Assembly: GCA_964245885.1 (NCBI GenBank) | Contig: CAXTOX010000019.1 | Location: 1-42,935, forward strand | Direction of reading: 5' to 3' | From: CAHJWO01 sp964245885 | Lineage (GTDB): Bacteria > Verrucomicrobiota > Verrucomicrobiia > Chthoniobacterales > SZAS-18 | Length of the DNA stretch: 42,935 nucleotides | Part shown: positions 38,959 through 42,935 of the stretch, one piece after another | How the letters are laid out: each line of letters begins with the position of its first letter | Numbering within the stretch: position 1 is the stretch's first letter | Notes under the pieces: model-generated | The model's database searches: none | What the model saw: only the letters and a program-made list of their open reading frames with translations | What the model was told of the DNA's origin: nothing | Translations under genes and position numbers: made by a program

Positions 38959-40461
38959 TCAGCGGGCGGTTGGTGCGTATGGCACCGCCTGACTCGGAGG
39001 TACGCCCGGTTTGGCGGCACCATCGTCGCTGCGGTAGCGGAAATGTTCCGCCACCGGCCGCACGGCCAGGTTGCAGATCAACCCGACGACGAGCAGTCCC
39101 GCCATCAGGTACATCGTCGTGGAGTACACCTCGACTCCTTTGAGTCCCTGCGCGAGTTTGTGGTCGCGGATCAGGTTGACGAGCAACGGCCCGAGGATGC
39201 CCGCCACCGACCAGGCGGTCAGCAGCCGGCCGTGGATCGCCCCGACGTTCATCGTGCCGAAGAGGTCCTTCAGATAGGCCGGCACCGTGGCGAACCCGCC
39301 GCCGTACATGCTGATGATGACGGCGGTAACCGCGACAAAGAGGACCACGTTCCCCGTGCCGCCCGTGTACGGGATGAGGCAATAAAGCCCCGCGCCAAGC
39401 AGCAGGTAGATGACGTACACCGCCTTGCGGCCGATGAAGTCGCTCGTGGACGACCAGATGAAGCGGCCGGCCATGTTGAAGAGGCTCAAAAGTGCGACGT
39501 AGCCGCCCGCCGCCGCCGCCGTCACCTTGCCCGCGAACATCTCCTGGATCATGGGCGAGGCCTGTTCGAGGATGCCGATGCCGGCGGTCACGTTGAAGCA
39601 CAGGACCACCCACAGGAACCAGAACTGCGGCGTCTTCCACGCTTGTTCGAGCGCGACCTGATGCGTGGTGATCATCGCATTCTGGCGCGCGCGGGAAGGG
39701 TCGTAGCCAGCCGGCTTCCAGTCCGCCGCCGGGACGCGCACGATCATCGCGCCGAACAGCGCGAACAGCAGGTAAATGCCACCCATCACAAGGTAAGTCG
39801 GTGCCACGCCGATCTCGGTGATGACCCCCTGCGCGTTCTTGCTGATGCCCTGGAAATGCTCCATGAGCGTCGTGGCGAGGTTTGCCCCGATGAACGCGCC
39901 GCCGCCGAACCCCATGATGGCCATCCCCGTCGCCATGCCCGGACGGTCGGGATACCATTTCACCAGCGTCGAAACCGGCGCGATGTATCCGAGGCCCAAG
40001 CCACAGCCTCCAACCACACCGTAGCCGAGATATAGCATCCAGAGTTGATGGAGGTGAACTCCCAGCCCGCCGATGAAGAAGCCGCCGCCAAAGCACAAGC
40101 CCGAAGCGATCATTGTCTTGCGAGGGCCGGATTTCTCCACCCACTTGCCGAAGATTGCCGCCGACGCGCCAAGGAATGCGATGGCAATGCTGAAAATCCA
40201 CGCAATCGGCGTCTGCTCCCAATCATGACTGGTTGTCGTCGCCATATCGACAGCTGATTGAAGAAAGCCTGAAAACGAGTTGTCGAATTTCGGCCCCTCA
40301 ATATGCTTCGTCACACCAATGAGCTTGGTCAGCGGAATCTTCAACACGCTGAAGGAATACACCTGCCCGATGGCGAGATGGATGGCCAGAGCGGCGGGGG
40401 GGACCAGCCAGCGATTGTAGCCGGGCGGCGCGACGGTGGCTTCACGGTCAAGAAACGACAT
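38959..40461 (-). CDS. OFA-family MFS transporter (oxalate/formate antiporter type)
   Basis: The 500-residue protein begins MSFLDREATVAPPGYNRWLV and has about 12 hydrophobic segments. OFA features include GQVYSFSVLKIPL in helix 1, WIFSIAIAFLGASAAIFGKW, and GYGVVGGCGLGLGYIAPVST with VKWYPDRPGMATGMAIMGFG in the loop after helix 5. It has an unusual insertion of about 35 residues (TKHIEGPKFDNSFSGFLQS) between helices 1 and 2, which I also recall from similar carriers. The substrate may be formate, oxalate or another carboxylate. It lies 56 bases downstream of the oxidoreductase gene. The ATG at 40461 was chosen because the frame upstream is antisense to that gene's own frame. Confidence 0.9.
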   Translation of the reverse strand: MSFLDREATVAPPGYNRWLVPPAALAIHLAIGQVYSFSVLKIPLTKLIGVTKHIEGPKFDNSFSGFLQSAVDMATTTSHDWEQTPIAWIFSIAIAFLGASAAIFGKWVEKSGPRKTMIASGLCFGGGFFIGGLGVHLHQLWMLYLGYGVVGGCGLGLGYIAPVSTLVKWYPDRPGMATGMAIMGFGGGAFIGANLATTLMEHFQGISKNAQGVITEIGVAPTYLVMGGIYLLFALFGAMIVRVPAADWKPAGYDPSRARQNAMITTHQVALEQAWKTPQFWFLWVVLCFNVTAGIGILEQASPMIQEMFAGKVTAAAAGGYVALLSLFNMAGRFIWSSTSDFIGRKAVYVIYLLLGAGLYCLIPYTGGTGNVVLFVAVTAVIISMYGGGFATVPAYLKDLFGTMNVGAIHGRLLTAWSVAGILGPLLVNLIRDHKLAQGLKGVEVYSTTMYLMAGLLVVGLICNLAVRPVAEHFRYRSDDGAAKPGVPPSQAVPYAPTAR

Positions 40462-40517
40462 GGAGGTAACGGGGGTACCGCGGTTGGGTTGTTCTGGGGT
40501 GAGGGAAACGGAAGTGC

Positions 40518-42935
40518 CTATCTCGCCGCGAGCGCGGCGGGTTCGTGCGTCGTGTTCTCGCGCGCGCCGGTGATGATCTTGTTCACCGCCATGTCCGCAT
40601 CCGGGGACGGGACGAGGGAGATCACGATGAACTTCGAGGTCGGCGTGTTCGCCCGGTCGGCGCTGCTGTTGATCGGCACGAGCACGTTCGTCTCCGGGTA
40701 GTACGTCGCCGTGCAGCCGCGTGGGATGTCGTAGGGCGTGACCATGAAGTGTTTCGCGAAACGTTTCTCGCCCTCGTAGTGGCTGGTGAGGTCCACGAGT
40801 TGGCCCTGCTGCAAACCTGCTTCCTTCACGTCGTCCTTGTTCATAAAGATCACGCGCCGGCCGTTGTAAACGCCCCGATACCGGTCGTCCAACCCGTAGA
40901 GGTGCGTGTTGAACTGGTCGTGGCTCCGGAGGCTCATCATGACGTACTGCCCCGGTTCGATCTGGTGCTGCGGCAGCGGGGCGGCGACGAACTTGGCTTT
41001 GCCGATGCCGTTGTTGAACTTGCGATGATCGCGCGGGTCGTTGGGCAGATAGAAAATGTTGCGGCGAATCCGCGCGTTGAAATCCTCGAAGCCCGGGATC
41101 ACCGCCTCGATCTTGTCGCGGATCAGGTCGTAGTTGTCCTCCATTGCCTGCCAGTCCACGGTCGTCCGCTGGCCGAGCGTCGCGCGGGCGAGTCCACAGA
41201 CGACGGCCACCTCGCTTTTCTGATCGCGGCTGTGCGGCTCCAAGCTGCCGCGCGAGGAGTTCACAATTCCCATGGAATCTTCCACCGTGATGAACTGGAG
41301 GCCGGTCTTCTGGTAATCCTTCTCCGAGCGGCCCAACGCGGGTAGAATGAGAGCCGTCTCGCCCGTGATGAGGTGCGAGCGGTTGAGCTTGATGGAAACG
41401 TGCGCCGTCAGCTTGCACTTCTCCATGGCGGCGGCGGTGTAGTTCGTGTCCGACATGGCCATCACGAAGTTGCCGCCCATCCCGAGGAAGAAGTCGATCT
41501 CGCCCCGGTGCATTCCCTTGACGCACTCGACGGCGTCGACGCCGTGCGGCTTGGGCGGCTCGAAAGCGAACACCTTGCCCAGCTTGTCCATGAACGCGTC
41601 GTTCATGCGTTCCCAAACGCCCATCGTACGGTCTCCCTGCACGTTGGAGTGGCCGCGCACCGGGCACGGACCCGCGCCGGGTTTGCCGATGTCGCCGCGC
41701 AGCAGCATGAGGTTCATCGCGGCCTGGATGGTGGCGACGGCGTTCTTCTGCTGCGTCAACCCCATCGCCCAACAGACGATCATGCTCTTGGCTTTCATGA
41801 TCGCCTCGGCGGTCTGGCGGATCTGCTGGCGCGAAAGCCCGCTCTGCCGGACGATCTCGTCCCAATCGGCCGCTCGCAGGTCGGCGATGACCTCCTCCAC
41901 GCCCACGGTGTAGTCGCGGATGAAATCCAGATCGAAGACGCTGCCCGGCTTTTTGTCCTCCTCGGCGAGCATCTCCTTCATGATGCCTTTGAACATTGCC
42001 ATGTCGCCGTTGATGCGTACCGGCAGCCAGAGGTCCGTCAGCGGCACGCCCCGGTTGAACACCATCCGCGCGGCGAACTCGATGGGGTTGGCGTAATCCT
42101 GCGGGTTCGGGTTGACGATGCTCATTAACCCGGTCTCGGGCAAAGGGTTCGCGGAGATGATCGTCGCGCCGTGCCGCTTGGCGTGCTCCAGCGAGGTCAT
42201 CATGCGCGGGTGGTTGGTGCCGGGATTCTGGCCGACGATGAAGACGCACTCCGTCTTCTCGAAGTCGTCGAGCGTCACGCAGCCCTTGCCGATGCCGATG
42301 GCCTCGTTGAGCGCCGCCCCGCTGGCCTCGTGGCACATGTTGGAGCAATCCGGCAGGTTGTTGGTGCCGTACTGACGGACGAAAAGCTGGTAGAGGAACG
42401 CGGCCTCGTTGCTGGTGCGACCACTGGTGTAAAAGGCGGCGGCGTCGGGCGAGGGAAGGGCGTTGAGTTCGTCCGCCATCAGCTGGAAGGCACCTTCCCA
42501 GGTGATTTCCTCGTAGTGGGTCGCCCCTTTGTGCTTGACCATCGGGCGGGTGAGGCGGCCCTGCTGAAGTCGCAGAACCCGACGGCGACCGAGTCGGANN
42601 NNNNNNNNGGAGTTCCTCGACAGAGTGCTTGGAGAAGAAGTCGCCCGCGATGGAATGCTTGGTCGCCTCGTCGGCGACGGCTTTCACCCCGTTCTCGCAA
42701 AACTCGAAGATGTGGCGTCCTTCGTCCGGGCTCGGCCAAGCGCAGCTCTGGCAATCGAAGCCGCCCTTCTTGTTGACTTCCAGCCACGTTTTCAGGCCGC
42801 GGGTCAGGCCCATCTCGCGGATGGTGAAACGGGCGCTCTGGTACACGGCCGGCAGACCGGCGGCGACCCGATGGATGTGGCCGATCTTGGCTCCTACGGT
42901 TTCTTCCACGGGCACCGCACCCTGGACGTCCACCA
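40518..42935 (-). CDS. FdhF/YdeP-type molybdopterin oxidoreductase (5' partial, split by assembly gap)
   Basis: About 800 codons are visible. The first part in the window (VDVQGAVPVEETVGAKIGHI and on) contains CQSCAWPSPDEGRHIFEFCE, a cysteine group that fits an Fe-S site of the YdeP-type family. Ten N at 42599-42608 follow, and the frame differs across them. The main part includes a cofactor-ligand candidate in NMCHEASGAAL, VFIVGQNPGTNHPRMM, GLTQQKNAVATIQAAMNLML and LLRGDIGKPGAGPCPVRGHS. The C-terminal beta domain starts near LPQHQIEPGQYVMM. It probably oxidises or reduces formate or a related small acid using bis-MGD. The 5' end lies beyond the window. The adjacent OFA carrier suggests a formate/oxalate pathway. 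Confidence 0.88.
42599..42608. other. Assembly gap (10 N)
   Basis: Ten undetermined bases lie inside the oxidoreductase gene. The reading frame changes across it, so the true gap length is probably not ten. Confidence 0.99.

Noticed and set aside
38959..42933. A single 1324-codon minus-strand frame spanning oxidoreductase and transporter
   Set aside because: It passes through the assembly gap, then reads the oxidoreductase gene in the wrong frame before entering the real transporter at 40461.

Overview
This is a GC-rich bacterial chromosome segment, most likely from the phylum Verrucomicrobiota. That placement is an inference from gene families and architecture: two modular Hanks-type Ser/Thr kinases, a PEP-CTERM protein, a Wzc/Wza-type exopolysaccharide locus, an OFA transporter paired with a FdhF/YdeP-type molybdoenzyme, few visible Shine-Dalgarno sites, and abundant intergenic palindromes. 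No rRNA or other strict taxonomic marker lies in the window. Positions 42599-42608 are an assembly gap (10 N), and the last gene runs off the right edge.

Layout. 1-5802 (+): a palindromic repeat, an AraC regulator, hisA, a Pro-Thr-repeat lipoprotein, a second palindromic repeat, and a membrane Ser/Thr kinase with a predicted beta-helix exterior. 5841-9745 (-): pyrC, pyrB and pyrR (transcribed pyrR-pyrB-pyrC), preceded by a DUF4160/DUF2442 pair and a small protein with a C9 tract. 9968-11407 (-): an Mrp/ApbC ATPase and a small membrane protein. 11546-18477: a glycosyltransferase, a NodS-like methyltransferase, an acyl-CoA-dehydrogenase-like protein, an antenna-less photolyase-like protein and a GH1-reductase fusion. 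The last two are divergent around a symmetric GGAAC/GTT element.

18478-22680 is the most irregular part. It holds two copies of an 'integrase N-terminus (-) next to tRNA-Val 5' half (+)' module. The left copy is decayed; the right copy has an intact tRNA-Val(UAC) and an integrase split by a 259-bp palindromic element with 13-bp terminal inverted repeats. Between the copies lie small or broken genes and a PEP-CTERM protein. I read this as serial integration at one tRNA gene followed by decay.

22742-27307 has a peptidoglycan-binding-domain secreted protein, a kinase-pseudokinase protein, Maf, tRNA-Gly(UCC) and a secreted protein of unknown function ending at a strong terminator. 27345-33690 is an exopolysaccharide export locus (O-antigen-ligase/TPR protein, outer-membrane beta-barrel, Wzc-like tyrosine kinase, Wza-like export protein). 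34247-36765 (-) holds an orphan NarL/FixJ regulator and a GT39/ArnT-like glycosyltransferase. 37015-38557 (+) holds lgt and mobA. 38626 to the right end (-) holds a molybdopterin oxidoreductase, an OFA-family MFS carrier and its candidate small subunit; nearby mobA would supply the guanylated cofactor that the oxidoreductase probably uses.

Two repeat families run through the spacers. One is a nested palindromic element (four copies: 1-177, 2658-2871, 22150-22408, 33817-34076). The other is a set of pairs of oppositely oriented, mostly heptameric tandem repeats bracketing short cores (1091-1202, 3066-3142, 35051-35208, 36781-36999), with a related perfect 25-bp inverted pair at 13408-13506. 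In two cases an arm codes for the last residues of a gene.
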